Notes: generated by a model from the sequence alone, not told the origin. Counted from the stretch's first letter, positions 45,188-55,977 are shown. The stretch is DNA of 64,000 nt from Isoetes taiwanensis (GCA_021234155.1 JAJEKV010000106.1:3295167-3359166); one strand, 5' to 3'. Numbers and translations: made by a program.

Positions 45188-47807
45188 TTATCTACCCTCA
45201 TACGATGCTATAGCATGGAGGTTGCTTATGGCTTTGTCCATCTCCCTTTTTGGGATCTTGTGTGTCTTGTCCTTTGAAATGTAACAAGTTGGATATGACC
45301 ATACCACACACTCCACCAATTCCCTCCTTTGAGGATCAGCATGATTTGCCCTCCATTTCTTCTCACAGCAGTCGGTGTATTGCTCCTTCAAGTTGCCCTT
45401 CTTGTGTCTTCCAATGGGCTCCCAGTATTGACTTTGGAATTCAAGACGCAACTCCTCTCCATCAGCCATGGTGGTGGTCACATCAGAGAGTGCCACCCCT
45501 AACCATATTGGACAATCCTCATCGTCAGGCCTTACTAGCACAAAGTATCCTTCTTTGATGTTCTCAAAGGGATCCCACTCAGGAAGATCAAACCACTTCA
45601 GCTTTGAGGCCTTACTTCCCACAAACCACTTGGAACCTTTGTTAGGACCCAAGTCAACTTTCTTAGATGTGCTTGCTCCATGAGAACCCTCCCATCTGGA
45701 CTCTGGTAAGAACCCTCTCTCAGCTCCCTCCCACATGGCTGTACAACTTTCTCCCAGTAATTGATTAGGAAGTCCATGTGATTTTTCTTCAGAGTGGAGG
45801 TGTGCTTTCCATTTCGAACATCATCCCAGTGCGTTATATAATCTTTGATGCCCTTCATTAGTTGGCTAGGGTCTTTAACAGCTTTGAAGGGAGGAAGTGA
45901 TTTTGGCTGCCCTCTAGGAATAAGAACTTCACTTGTAGCCCCCCATTGCCACAACTGAATTCCTTGTACAGGCATCCACAACTTGTCACCTGGTCTCCAC
46001 TTATATTGCATGATCGGTATTCCATCCCTAACCCAAAACTTGAACTGAAGTGGTTTTGTGTGTCTTGTCAACTGATCCTTACCATCTAGCAAGTATCCCT
46101 TGACAAATGATTTCCAATTTGCAACCTCATCCATCAGGAAAGCCATTGGGTTGGGGTCAATGCATTTCTCAAACACATCCATTAGTTCAGGGAGACTAGT
46201 CATGTTTTCTCTCTTGAGCTTGAGCTTGGTAGAGAAAGTTCCGAAGAATGCATCTATATCATCATGCATATATCCAACCATCATGAACCCCACTTTCACA
46301 ACCTTGAATACTCCCACTGCTGTCAAGTATGACATTGCTCCAAACATCCATCTATTCTGGTTTTCTTTCCAACAGTTGTCCAATTGAACACATAGCTCCT
46401 CTGGCAGTTGTTTCTCAAGTAAGGGGAAATCATCCTAAGTCCTCCTTGATTCTTTCGACACCTTGGATGTGAGCTCTTTTATCTGCCTTTAGTAACAGAG
46501 CGGTTGATCGTCCATCAAAGCCTCAAAAATGGGGGCTGAGGGAGAATACCTCCTCCCTTCTATCGATCCTTTCTCTAGTGTTCTCAAGCACTTGAAAATA
46601 GAACTCACATGGAAATTTGGATCATCCCTCCATAGATCAAGCACAAAATGACCATAGGTGCCAGTTTCATGCCCATGTGTTAAGACACCTGCCAGACTTA
46701 CTTTCATCTAAAAAGCGTTTTGACAATGCTTGGGCAAATGATCTAGCTTTGGCAAGAAAGTCTTGTGTTGGTCCATCTTATCATGAATTATACACAAAAA
46801 TCTGTCGGGCTGCATCTGGGAAAATGTTCTCCACTGTCAATACAACTGTCTACATGATATTTGGTCCCTTTGGTGATCTGCAAATTGCTCCCTAATTGCC
46901 ATTCTTTCTTTCTCTATTGCAGTTGATGCAAGTGCATCCTTCAGTTGAATGCAAGTGTTGCACTTTGAGAATGGTATGTGTTGCAGGACACACACGATAA
47001 CTTGCTGAAATGTGATTGAGAAAGAGGCCGACCTCCAGTAGTTTCTAGGATGGAGTTGACCTCTTTCAGGCACTCTTTCTGGATGTAATGTTGTGGCAAC
47101 ACCCTTTGGACCACCCGCACACCGTGCTCGTTCACCTTCGACTTGTGCGGCATAGATTGAGACACGTATCTCACAAAGCTCTTGAAGACTGCGATGACCT
47201 TCAAAGTGTTTGCTCTAGGTTTCAAAGTCAGTGCATTGCCATGTTGAAACAACCTGTGCCCCTTTCTGACCTGCTCCTAGTATCTGTAAAATGAAGACTT
47301 GCTCATGCCAAGAATCCATTTCAATACTTTCATACATACCTTCAGGCCCCTCAATTGATAAAGTAACCTTCCTATGTTTTCATCATAGCTGGAATTTCTA
47401 TACAAGGAGTAGATGAAATTAATCCTATCTTTCTGAAGCTATCCAATGTATTGGGACCTTATCTCCACGAGGTCATCCACATTGTACTGGACTGTACAAT
47501 CTAGATTGCAACAATCTTGTCCCCTAATTGCTTCTAGGTTTTCTTTTGGGGCCATACTTTCCATCCTTTCTAAATATTTGTCGCTTCTAGCCCTCTTGGG
47601 CACCCTTGGCAGCCTTTTATGAAAAATGTAGCGCCTCTTCCTTGTGATCAAAGGATGCTCATCCACCACCAAATCTTCCACATTGCCTGGGGTGAGCCTT
47701 GGGGTATGTAGTTCAGTTGGGCCTTCCAGGTTCTCACCATTCTTGTGTGTAATATATCTAATTGGCCATCTTAACTGAGTTTGGGACTCCAACAACCCAG
47801 AGCACAC
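45188..47807 (-). pseudogene. DUF7869-type transposase-like gene, decayed
   Basis: Reading from 47807 downward in pieces: an N-terminal basic region (RKRRYIFHKRLPRVPKRAR); YVSQSMPHKSKVNEHGVRVV; FSKCNTCIQLKDALASTAIE with KERMAIREQFADHQ; GTYGHFVLDLWRDDPNF; DNCWKENQNRWMFG; VGFMMVGYMHDDIDAFFG; and a C-terminal WxGxxxD/BAH-like part (PIWLGVALSD). DNxxxENKN plus VGHTHxDID is the DUF7869 signature, thought to be an RNase H-like DDE core in mobile elements. In this copy the His of VGHTH is Tyr (VGYMH). In-frame stops occur at about 46839-46837, 46710-46708 and 46491-46489, and frame changes near 47000 and 45650. It is inactive. Confidence 0.7.
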
Positions 47808-48520
47808 AATGTACTAGAGCTTCCCTGGGACATGATTGTATCAACTTGGATAAGAAGCTTCCCAATGCCAACTCCAAGATGACCATCTCCCAGCCTTTTA
47901 TCATTCACACTATCAGAAGGATCAACTGCAGTTATGATGTCCTCTGCAAAGACCGTCTCATTGCATGGGTGCAACAATAAGCAGACCATCTTCCTCCATT
48001 GGAGCCTAGGGCAATGTCCTGTGTTGGGCTTCCTTGGCTCCATTCTGCTCATCTCACATGGAAATGGAAGAGCACACATTAAAACCATATAGCCATGAAC
48101 ACTACAAATCAATAAACAATAAAGTATCAAGATATAACCAAATAACATATAAACCATATATAATAATAGACATTAAATATAAACCATATCGTAATATATA
48201 TAAAATTGATTGTTTACATATTCAAATGAATCAAGGCCGTTTGTTTTTGGGAAGGTGAGGTGGCACACCTTTGGCCGTTTGATCTCTATGTGTGTCATGC
48301 ATGGCATGGTTGTGGGCATGCACCATGCCTCTGGATCGTCAGATCAAGGGGGAAGGAGAAATCCTAGCCCTTGAGTTTTTTGAGAAACTGCAAAGAAGGT
48401 GCAATTTTTAGGGCATTTAATCTACACCCTTCAATTTAAGGCATCTAATCTAGACCGTTATTTAAAAGTCTGCCCATTATTAATTTCATTAATGCACGTT
48501 ATTTAATTTCATTAATGCAC
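47808..48520. other. Non-coding, AT-rich
   Basis: 48130-48200 is rich in ATATAAACCATAT-type repeats also seen at 56780-56900 and 57640-57720. Nothing else recognised. Confidence 0.4.
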
Positions 48521-48861
48521 ACTATGACGTGTTGTTGAAGCCTCTCCTGTGGAAACCCATTGCGAACAGCCTGCTCCTCCTCCTCCAGGTGAGATTTTTT
48601 TCACAGAATCGAATCAAACTACAATTTTTATGCATTCTTATGCCCAACCCATCCGAGATCTTTTCGCCCCATTGCGATTTCTGCCTTTCCGTTCGCGAAT
48701 TGCTCCCTTGTCTCTCTTTCTGGTTCAATTTCGAAGCATTGATGCATTTTTGTTACGCATTTCCCTGGTTTTGGTTTCAATTTTGAAGAATTTAAGGGGT
48801 TTTTGCAGAAACTATCGCCGCCCCTGAACCAGCCAAGGCAGTTATTTGGGTCATTGGGTTC

Positions 48862-49062
48862 TGTTAGAATATAATATTAGTGATCATATAGATCAAGGAT
48901 TGATGACATGGCAAGTGCCATGTGACCACGCCTAGGTGGCAATCCTAGTCACGTGAAGAGACATGTCCTCTAGTATAGAGACGTGTCCTTTTGTAGGTAC
49001 TTACCTACGTTTGGCTTCAATCATCTATATACACTGATTATCCCATTGTTCTATATTTAAGA
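48862..49062 (+). repeat. 5' LTR
   Basis: 201 bp. Contains TCACGTGA (a G-box core) and CCACGCCTAGGTGG. Compared with the 3' LTR it has an extra 11-bp segment near 48970 and lacks the TATCTGTGTAAAGCCA segment. The LTR divergence is mainly indels, implying a fairly young insertion. Confidence 0.85.
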
Positions 49063-49075
49063 TGGTATCAGAGCC
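49063..49075 (+). promoter_or_regulatory. Primer-binding site
   Basis: TGGTATCAGAGCC, complementary to the 3' end of initiator methionine tRNA and the standard PBS of plant copia elements. Confidence 0.85.
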
Positions 49076-49201
49076 TGAGCTCTGAATCGATCCTGGGAGA
49101 AGACTTAACATCAAGCAATGCAGCAATGCAATCACAAAGAAGTAAGGGATTTGAAGAATCAGATTGTTTGATTATGGAAGAGACGAATACAGTGCGAGCT
49201 T

Positions 49202-50014
49202 TTGCAGAAGGAGGCAGAAGAATGGTTGCAGACAGATTTTCTGAAGCAGGATGAACCAGGCAGAAGGAGAATGGAAGACGTTTCATTGTTCCAGAAGGAA
49301 ACCAGTATGGGTTTAGTGCCGGTTACAGAAGACAGAGCTCCGAAAATAATCCTAAAGAATCAAGGGCAGGACAAATTAGATTATGCAGATCTTCTGGCTC
49401 CCGGCCAAGAGGTCGAGGCTGGAGTTGCTGTCGTTAATGTGAGAAAGCAGCAAAAGGAAGTAGAGAAATTGGACATGTCGGCAGATGTAAATCATCTCAA
49501 CAAAATAATTGACGATCCTAAGCCTGTAACTTGGTCCGGAGCAGAAGTACAGAAGGTCGAAGTAGTTCGGCATGCTCCAGAAGGTGAGCCAAAGGCAGAA
49601 ATATTGCCAAATGAAGATGAGGAAACACAATATGCAGAAACAGTAGCACCAAGAAAGTTGAAGCCTAATGAATTCTCAAAGACCAGTAAAGATGCTCCAG
49701 GCCGAAATGTGCAGGAGGAATTGGAGTTTGCAAAAGCCAAAAATGGATGTGATGGGATCATAATTGAAAGCCCCAAATTTACTGCGATTTCCTTGAAGAG
49801 AATTACTGCTATATTGTTGGAGGTGCAATGGTCTAAGTTACCTCCAGTTGATGCAGAAGGCAAAGATGCGGTCCTGCAAGAAATTATAAAAAAGTATTCA
49901 TTCGAAGCAAACAAATTATTTTATAAGGAAAAATACCAAGCGGTAGGAGGATCTACCTGGGAAATTATCATCAAAGAAGTTATGGAATTTCTGGAAAGAG
50001 GCTTAAACACATAG
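49202..50014 (+). CDS. Unidentified 270-aa protein encoded inside the LTR element
   Basis: The start codon is not ATG in this frame. The first ATG, giving MEDVSLFQKETSMG, is at 49271. The protein is highly charged (Glu/Lys-rich) and probably largely disordered in the first 150 residues, with a more ordered end (KFTAISLKRITAILLEVQWS ... YQAVGGSTWEIIIKEVMEFL). No zinc knuckle or gag core is recognised. It could be a divergent gag or a captured host sequence. The same frame is used by the two later ORFs at 50285 and 50636. Confidence 0.5.
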   Translation: MQKEAEEWLQTDFLKQDEPGRRRMEDVSLFQKETSMGLVPVTEDRAPKIILKNQGQDKLDYADLLAPGQEVEAGVAVVNVRKQQKEVEKLDMSADVNHLNKIIDDPKPVTWSGAEVQKVEVVRHAPEGEPKAEILPNEDEETQYAETVAPRKLKPNEFSKTSKDAPGRNVQEELEFAKAKNGCDGIIIESPKFTAISLKRITAILLEVQWSKLPPVDAEGKDAVLQEIIKKYSFEANKLFYKEKYQAVGGSTWEIIIKEVMEFLERGLNT

Positions 50015-50058
50015 CGAGAAAATTTTGAAGGAGTTATCATTCACAAATCAAGGCAGAG

Positions 50059-50280
50059 ATATTTGTTGAAGATAGGATCCGTGGTGCTGATCAGAGGAAT
50101 GATAAAAGCATAGACCCACAGGAAGAAAAGGCAGATATTGATGCCTTGCAAGCCGTGACAGGAAACCGAAATTTCCCTACAGATGAAACATTGAATCCAA
50201 AGCATGAAGTTCTGCAGACCATAGAGTCAGATGGAGCGGGAAAAATCATGAGAGTCCCCTGCGGCTATTATATTATTTGA
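50059..50280 (+). CDS. Frame-shifted continuation of the LTR-element protein
   Basis: After the stop at 50014 another frame is open from about 50059 to 50280 (FVEDRIRGADQRNDKSIDPQ...). Its Glu/Asp/Lys composition matches the preceding ORF, so the original coding unit was probably longer and has suffered frameshifts. Confidence 0.35.
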   Translation: MFVEDRIRGADQRNDKSIDPQEEKADIDALQAVTGNRNFPTDETLNPKHEVLQTIESDGAGKIMRVPCGYYII

Positions 50281-50284
50281 ATTA

Positions 50285-50623
50285 ATGCTTATGAGAGCGC
50301 GAGAAAGAAGTCAGCGTGAAGCTAGAGTCCCTGCCCGAAGAAGGAATTCAAGAAGATCTTGTTGGCATGCATCCTCTGAGACCTTGGAAACTCCTGAATC
50401 TAGAATGGGCATAGCAGATATCGAATTAAGTATGCAAGAGAAACAAATTTCTCCCAACACCAGTAGAATTGTGCAGGCCCATTCGTTTGCGATGATAGGA
50501 GCCGCAGCAGAAGCCCTAGATATTGGGGCAAATGGCAGATTGAAGGCAGCATATCCCGTAGGCGATGGTAAATCAAGAGGAGGCGGTCGTGGATCATCCG
50601 ATTCGAAACCCCACAAAAATTGA
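50285..50623 (+). CDS. Unidentified ORF in the LTR element
   Basis: 112 codons, with an Arg/Ser-rich N-terminus (REARVPARRRNSRRS) and a Gly-rich end (GDGKSRGGGRGSSDS). These compositions are common in nucleic-acid-binding tails. It lies in the same frame as the ORFs at 49202 and 50636, with only a stop and 12 bp between it and the next. Confidence 0.35.
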   Translation: MLMRARERSQREARVPARRRNSRRSCWHASSETLETPESRMGIADIELSMQEKQISPNTSRIVQAHSFAMIGAAAEALDIGANGRLKAAYPVGDGKSRGGGRGSSDSKPHKN

Positions 50624-50635
50624 GCGGCTGCACAT

Positions 50636-51175
50636 TTGTCTCTCGAGCGCATTAAAGGCGGTTGGAGCCATGCCGACATTCTGAAGCTTCGAACTAATAA
50701 ATCGATTCATGAAGGAGCCACGGAAATGAAGCGCGCCTTAATTTCTGAGGATTTAAACCTGATACATGAAGGGGCACTTCGGATTTGTCTTGCACAAATG
50801 GAGCTGTTGCAGAGTACTTTTGCAATGAAGCATTTGCAGACTGCACAGAAATACTCCAATAGAACTTTGGCCGATGCTTTCAATGCTGGAAACGAAACAC
50901 TGATGCATGGGATGCGCGAGGTACTGGCAGTGTTAAAAATTGCCGGAACCATTGCTCACATACGACCAAGACTCAAAATGCCGAGACTCAAAACGCCATG
51001 CAGAGAGAAGGAACATACTCATATACACGTGGCAACAAATTTTGATGATGCAGCATATATGGGTAACTACAAGAATGATAAAAGATTTGTTTTAATTGCT
51101 GGAAATTCATGTCATGATGAAGGCCCATATTTGTTGGGAAATATTTATACTCAATTATGTGCAGTAAGTGGATAG
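50636..51175 (+). CDS. Unidentified 179-aa ORF in the LTR element
   Basis: It begins at a TTG-type codon in the frame of the previous ORF. It encodes a mostly helical segment (SLERIKGGWSHADILKLRTN ... GALRICLAQMELLQSTFAMK ... LADAFNAGNETLMHGMREVL) followed by a His/Asp-containing tail. No domain is recognised. The frame stays open for 179 codons, which argues for recent coding function. Confidence 0.4.
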   Translation: MSLERIKGGWSHADILKLRTNKSIHEGATEMKRALISEDLNLIHEGALRICLAQMELLQSTFAMKHLQTAQKYSNRTLADAFNAGNETLMHGMREVLAVLKIAGTIAHIRPRLKMPRLKTPCREKEHTHIHVATNFDDAAYMGNYKNDKRFVLIAGNSCHDEGPYLLGNIYTQLCAVSG

Positions 51176-51424
51176 TAGTCATAATAATGAGAAGTGGATA
51201 GTAGTCCTAATAATGAGGATCCCATTGTAATGATCTTAGCATTTCTCGGATGCTTTCGATCAAGGGGGAGAAGGCCTAACTTATATGATCTAGGCATCCT
51301 CGTAGCATTATGATCTATTAAGCTAAAGTAGAGTTTGAATTCTCAAATTTGAAGGGCATTTGAATTCTCTCCATTAAGGGGGAGATTTGCCAGAGGAGAG
51401 TTCAATCCTTCTTGATCTATTGAT

Positions 51425-51434
51425 CAAGGGGGAG
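51425..51434 (+). promoter_or_regulatory. Polypurine tract
   Basis: CAAGGGGGAG directly precedes the 3' LTR. Related AAGGGGGAG copies occur at about 51264 and 51375, which is common in copia-type elements. Confidence 0.8.
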
Positions 51435-51640
51435 TGTTAGAATATAATATTAGTGATCATATAGATCAAGGATTGATGACATGGTAAGTGCCATGTGACC
51501 ACGCCTAGGTGGCAATCCTAGTCACGTGAAGAGACATGAGAGACGTGTCCTTTTTTAGGTACTTACCTATATCTGTGTAAAGCCACGTTTGGCTTCAATC
51601 ATCTATATACACTGATTATCCCATTGTTCTATATTTAAGA
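51435..51640 (+). repeat. 3' LTR
   Basis: 206 bp. Same start (TGTTAGAATATAATATTAGT) and end (CTATATTTAAGA) as the 5' LTR. The end AAGA replaces the usual ACA. Confidence 0.85.
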
Positions 51641-51879
51641 TTCTTTGCCGGATCAGATTGGGTTTGATCTGAACAATTTTTTGAAAGCTTTGCTTGATCC
51701 ATACCGTTTTTTGGAGCTTTTGGTTCGTCTTCTGCACAAATCTCCGGCGCCCATTTGGATTCATGATTCCTTCGGCCAAAAACTGGCAGCTCTGGGTGGT
51801 TGTGTTCATCCCTGCAGTCAAAATCTCCCCCTGCTCTTGCCACGGTCTGCAGGCCGGGCATTCCGTTTAACCCCTTGAG

Positions 51880-54560
51880 CAGAGAACCGGAAAGGGTTGA
51901 ACAAAAGCACAATTCTTCACCATTTTTCTTCACTTTTCCGCCGGATTTGCACCCCCCTCCTTCCTGCCGGAAGGATTTACAGTATTTTTTATGGAACAGA
52001 AGCAGAAGGTCAAGCTCCGGTGGAAGATTAGGTATAAGGCACATTGTCATCAAAAGATAGATTACCTCATGATGGAATGTCTTGCGGTAGTTTCTCGAGT
52101 AGTAATTTATCTATAAAAAACAAGTCGATGTCTTCAGGTGGGTCGGCAAGGAGGACCAGTGCTGGTGATTGCCCTCTCTTCCTCCACCCATTTTGCTGTA
52201 CTATTTTCATTCAAGTTCACTTTGATTCGATCCGGACCTGCTCATATTGTTTTTCTCTGCGAATGCAGGTTATGCCAATGAAGGAATCAAATTCGCCTAG
52301 GTATTCGTAGTGTTCTCCGCTCAGAGAGGCCTAAAAATATTTGGCTTAAACAGATGTGAGATCAGAGATTAGATTGTTGCATTGTGCCCAGACAGGAAAT
52401 GGTGACAGTAAAAGCACATATCTGTGAGGCATGCTTGGCCAAGACGATACATAACGGTTTGGTTTTCTTTCCACATAAGTTTTCACATCCTCTCCGGTTT
52501 TGAAACTGCATCTACCATTTTCTTTATGCAAAACTTGCATTCGCAGCTCATGAAAATAACTTATGACACTTTAATTTACCTAGTTTGTAGCATTACTCTA
52601 ACTCTGTGGTTTTTTGTTGCAGACTGTTGAATGATGCTATGTTGCATGTGGCCTCAAAATTGACCATCCCATCATGCATTCTCCCCTCCATTTTTACTAT
52701 GCACATCACTCCTCCATGTCGTCTGTAAGTAATTGTTGTTTCAAGATATCGTCTGAATTTCCATTAACAACAGCAGCACTGAACAGTAGGCCAGGATTGT
52801 TAATTTTGTTAAAGTAGTTCATACCAAGAGGGGTCCACATGAAATGTAGAATCCTTTAAAACCTCTTTGATACAGTCATTGAAAGTGTTAAAATAAGAAA
52901 TGACCTCTATACATTTATTCTATATCTATCTGTTTGTTAGTAACAGGGCATTTGAAAGTAAGATGAGCAAGATTATCAAAGCCATGTCAATGTGTGATAT
53001 ATGGGTTTTGCATACTTGAATCCAATTGCCAGTGGTTAACTATCTGTAAAGCAAACAGGGAAGCCATGTCAATCTATGGGTTTTTTGTTGCAGACTGTTG
53101 AATGATGCTATGTTGCACTTGGCCTCAAAATTGCATGGACCATTCAATATTGCATCGCTATGTGAAGTATCTTATTTGTGCCATGGATCCAAAACATTCT
53201 ACATGATTTTTTTAAATGCCAGAGCACATCTTCTATCTCGTTTCCATCTCAGTTTGGGCAACATGGTAAGGTTTCCAATTGCTATCATAGAACTTATGAT
53301 TTGAGAAAGTTTAGTCACAATAAGTTTAAAATTTTCAAATTCATCTTGTGCCATCTTTGCAGCTGAGCTTTAAACACTGAGACCTACACAAAGCTTTGCG
53401 TAGGCTGGCAAAGATTAGCAAAGATACAGTTCATATTTCTATAATTGTCTCGTTCCAAATATCTATAGAAATTAGTAGTTCATCAAGTCCTATGATTGAT
53501 TGTTTACACATCAACAGGTTGTTATTTCTGTGCCAGTGCAAAACAGCAGCATCTCTGTTGTTCAGGTCTCTCAGGTTCCATTGCAGTGCCGGACAAATCT
53601 CACATGGCCATGCCATTGCCTGCTTTTATGGTGTGCTATCCATTGACATGCAGTGGGCATTCTGGCATATATGCAACGTGCTTGAGCTCTCATCTAGGGC
53701 CTATCTTCTGTTACTGGGTACTAAATATGTGTTTAGAACTGTTTGCACTTTCAAACATAAATTAGTAATGAAGGAATGGACTTTGGGCCGTGGCAATCAT
53801 TTATCTGTTAGCCAGAAGAGAGATTGTAAGAAGCAGGCTACCAACTTATTATACAGTTGGAATGCATGTTACTTATGTTACTTAGTACTATCTAAATATG
53901 TCATTTACAGGTAGAAATACTTAAAGCCTAAACTGATCTATGGTATCAGAGGTAACTCATGCCAGAATGAAGGGAGGTTGCAGCTAGGTATATCTTCTTC
54001 CTGAAAATCCGCGGTGGATTTGTATCAGCAGTCCATTGGAAGACATGAGCAAGAATTAGCTAAATCTATAATGCAAGGTATAAACATTTTGTTGAGTCGA
54101 GATAGTGCATTCAGCTCAAGCTAACGGAATGCACATGGTTTGGACTTTCAAGTCAACTAAGAATTATGTTTTTTGGAGCAGTATGTCGTGTATTGGGGAG
54201 TGTGCATTGGGAGTATTTTCTGCAAGATAATCTAATAATCTACAATGAAAATTGGAGGTTTGTACTTTTAGATGTTATGCTGGGTGCACGTGCATGCGTT
54301 TTGGCATGATAAATTGGGCTTTAGAATTTTTGCCAGACAATTCTTGGATACATGAATTAGCATTTTCGTAATAAAACTAAATTTGGTTCAGTTTCAAGTG
54401 ATTTTTGTTCACCGATTGTTATAGAATCATGGACAGTCCAAATTATTGTAAATAGATATATCTTAAAATTATGCTTATGTTGTTTGTCTGAATAATCAGT
54501 GCTATTTGTAGGCAGGATGCAGTATATAGAATAATAGGATTACATAGGAAGTAAAAGTCT
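51880..54560. other. Mostly non-coding, with a duplicated exon-like segment
   Basis: Apart from the duplicated segment at 52605/53075, no gene is recognised. The 172-codon ORF at 53396-53914 has no domain and irregular composition. Confidence 0.4.
52605..53133 (+). repeat. Direct repeat spanning a 3' splice site and exon start
   Basis: GTTTTTTGTTGCAGACTGTT plus GAATGATGCTATGTTGCA and (T/C)(G/T)TGGCCTCAAAATTG occurs at about 52605-52662 and again at 53075-53133. Both copies include a good acceptor (GTTGCAG) and would read RLLNDAMLH(V/L)ASKL. The second copy stays open (HGPFNIASLCEVSYLCHGSK). It suggests exon duplication in a decayed gene whose identity is unknown. Confidence 0.55.
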
Positions 54561-54565
54561 ATGAT

Positions 54566-54602
54566 ACGCAAGGGTCTAGTGGTAGAACATTATACTTGCT
54601 GA
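54566..54602 (+). other. tRNA-Gly-like 5' half
   Basis: GGTCTAGTGGTAGAACATTA resembles the A-box half of tRNA-Gly. No T-arm or B box follows, so it is a fragment or SINE relic, not a tRNA gene. Confidence 0.3.
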
Positions 54603-55108
54603 AATAAAATATCTATCCTTATATTATGAAATTAACAGATGTTTATGAATGCAAAATGCTTATTTGGAACCCATTTATGGACATTTGTTTAATATTCCCA
54701 TAGAAATACTAGAGATAAAAATTTGCATTTATTTTATGTTTTGGATGAAGGCTTAATAATAGCCATTGACATTCAGATAATAAGGGGCATACAATAAGAA
54801 ACAATACCATAAAATAGTAATCGTCCACTTTTTGATGGCCTAAGCTCTTGAAGTAAAAACAAAATGACATGCTAAAATAAAAATATATTAATCATCATGT
54901 ATGGCCATGTGCAAATGCAAGACATAGGTGGCTATCACATCTTTTTTCTTATGCAAAGGGTATTTACTCGCTACATGCTTTTCAAGGACAAGCCTAACCA
55001 GGAAAACTAGCCTAGCCTAGCTTCATGCAGGAATACAAATTGCCAAAACCCAGCATTTATTTACATTGTTTATGACTTAAATCTATACCATATTTCAATT
55101 TTATACAT

Positions 55109-55977
55109 CTTTAAACCAAGTTCTGAACTTGGTTCCCGTTCCCAACTCCGTTCCCGAGCGTCCTGAGTTCTGGGAACTCCTAGCCAAGTTCCCACTACAT
55201 GTGCTACCGGGAACTTCGTTCCGGACGAAGTTCCCATAAATGGGAACTTGAGTTCCCGGTAGCAAATTTTTTGGGAACTAAATTTACAAAGGAATGGAAA
55301 AAAGAAAGTGTCGAATATGATTTAAAACAATGCTATTTTTTTCCTCCTATTTTTTTGGCCTGCTGTATTTTGGTCGGCCGACACTGTTATTGGATGATGG
55401 GATCTACTGCTGGAGCTTGCCCTCTGTTGCCTACCTCCTAGCTGCAAGCTCACTAAAAGCTTTTGTTCATACGAGTTTTTTACAAGGGTTAAGATTTATT
55501 CTTCATTGTAAAATTAAAGCATCTGCTAAATGCAACCTTTTGCCACACAATTTATTAATTTTGCAATAAAAATCTTTTCCAGTCACGTTTCCATATTTTT
55601 GCAATTTGAAATCTTCCCAAACTAAAGTTTTATGTTGGTATTAAAGGTGTTTTCAGTTTTATGTGTTTTCAGTTACTATATTCTAGTTATGTGTTTTTTC
55701 TAAAAGCTTATAACTTCTTAAAATTGTTGTTTTCAAACTTTAAATGAGCATTAAACAGTGGTTTTATCTATTACGTTCACATATCACTATGTATTTCACT
55801 TTTTTCTATTCTAAGTGTTCTATGATGATCTAGATGCAAAGGAACTCCAAAATCGTTTGAATTTTTAAAAAATTCGAAGGTTGGACGTTCCCGTTCCCAT
55901 TGGTTCCCATTCCCGTTCCGAATTTTGGGTCCAAGTTCCCGTTCCCGTTCCCGTTCCGGGTAGCTATGCTTTAAACC
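55109..55977. mobile_element. GTTCCC-rich DNA element with 9-bp direct repeats
   Basis: CTTTAAACC occurs at both ends (55109-55117 and 55969-55977), enclosing 851 bp. Its first and last about 100 bp are dense in GTTCCCGTTCCC and GGGAAC motifs. The left end holds a perfect palindrome CCAAGTTC-T-GAACTTGG (55116-55132). An 8-9-bp duplication fits hAT or Mutator-type DNA transposons. No clear terminal inverted repeat or transposase is seen, so it would be non-autonomous. Confidence 0.5.

Larger units (their letters stand above)
48862..51640 (+). mobile_element. Compact non-autonomous LTR retrotransposon with novel coding interior
   Basis: Two direct repeats (48862-49062 and 51435-51640) start with TGTTAGAATATAATATTAGT and are near-identical apart from short indels. 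The 5' LTR is followed at once by TGGTATCAGAGCC, the primer-binding site typical of Ty1/copia elements (initiator Met tRNA). The 3' LTR is preceded by the polypurine tract AAGGGGGAG. The 2.4-kb interior has no protease, integrase, RT or RNase H. It does have several open frames (49202-50014, about 50059-50280, 50285-50623, 50636-51175). It must depend on an active copia element. No perfect 5-bp target duplication is seen; only TTC is shared. Confidence 0.85.
48529..51878 (+). pseudogene. Reading frame interrupted by the LTR element (host side)
   Basis: The left part has an exon-like stretch ending LLLLLQ|GTGAGA (48592), an intron to TTTTTGCAG (48810), then KLSPPLNQPRQLFGSLGS up to the LTR at 48862. 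Removing 48862-51640 (with the shared TTC kept once) lets the same frame continue as LPDQIGFDLNNFLKALLDPY and on to a stop at 51878. No ATG is visible at the left end and the family is unknown. That the frame resumes is what the sequence shows; that it was a real gene is inference. Confidence 0.35.

Noticed and set aside
48857-51645. 5-bp target-site duplication of the LTR element
   Set aside because: GGTTC before and TTCTT after do not match as 5-mers. Only TTC is shared, so no TSD is claimed.
53396-53914. 172-codon plus-strand ORF
   Set aside because: No domain, Cys/Leu-rich chance composition and no splice context. Not strong enough to call a gene.
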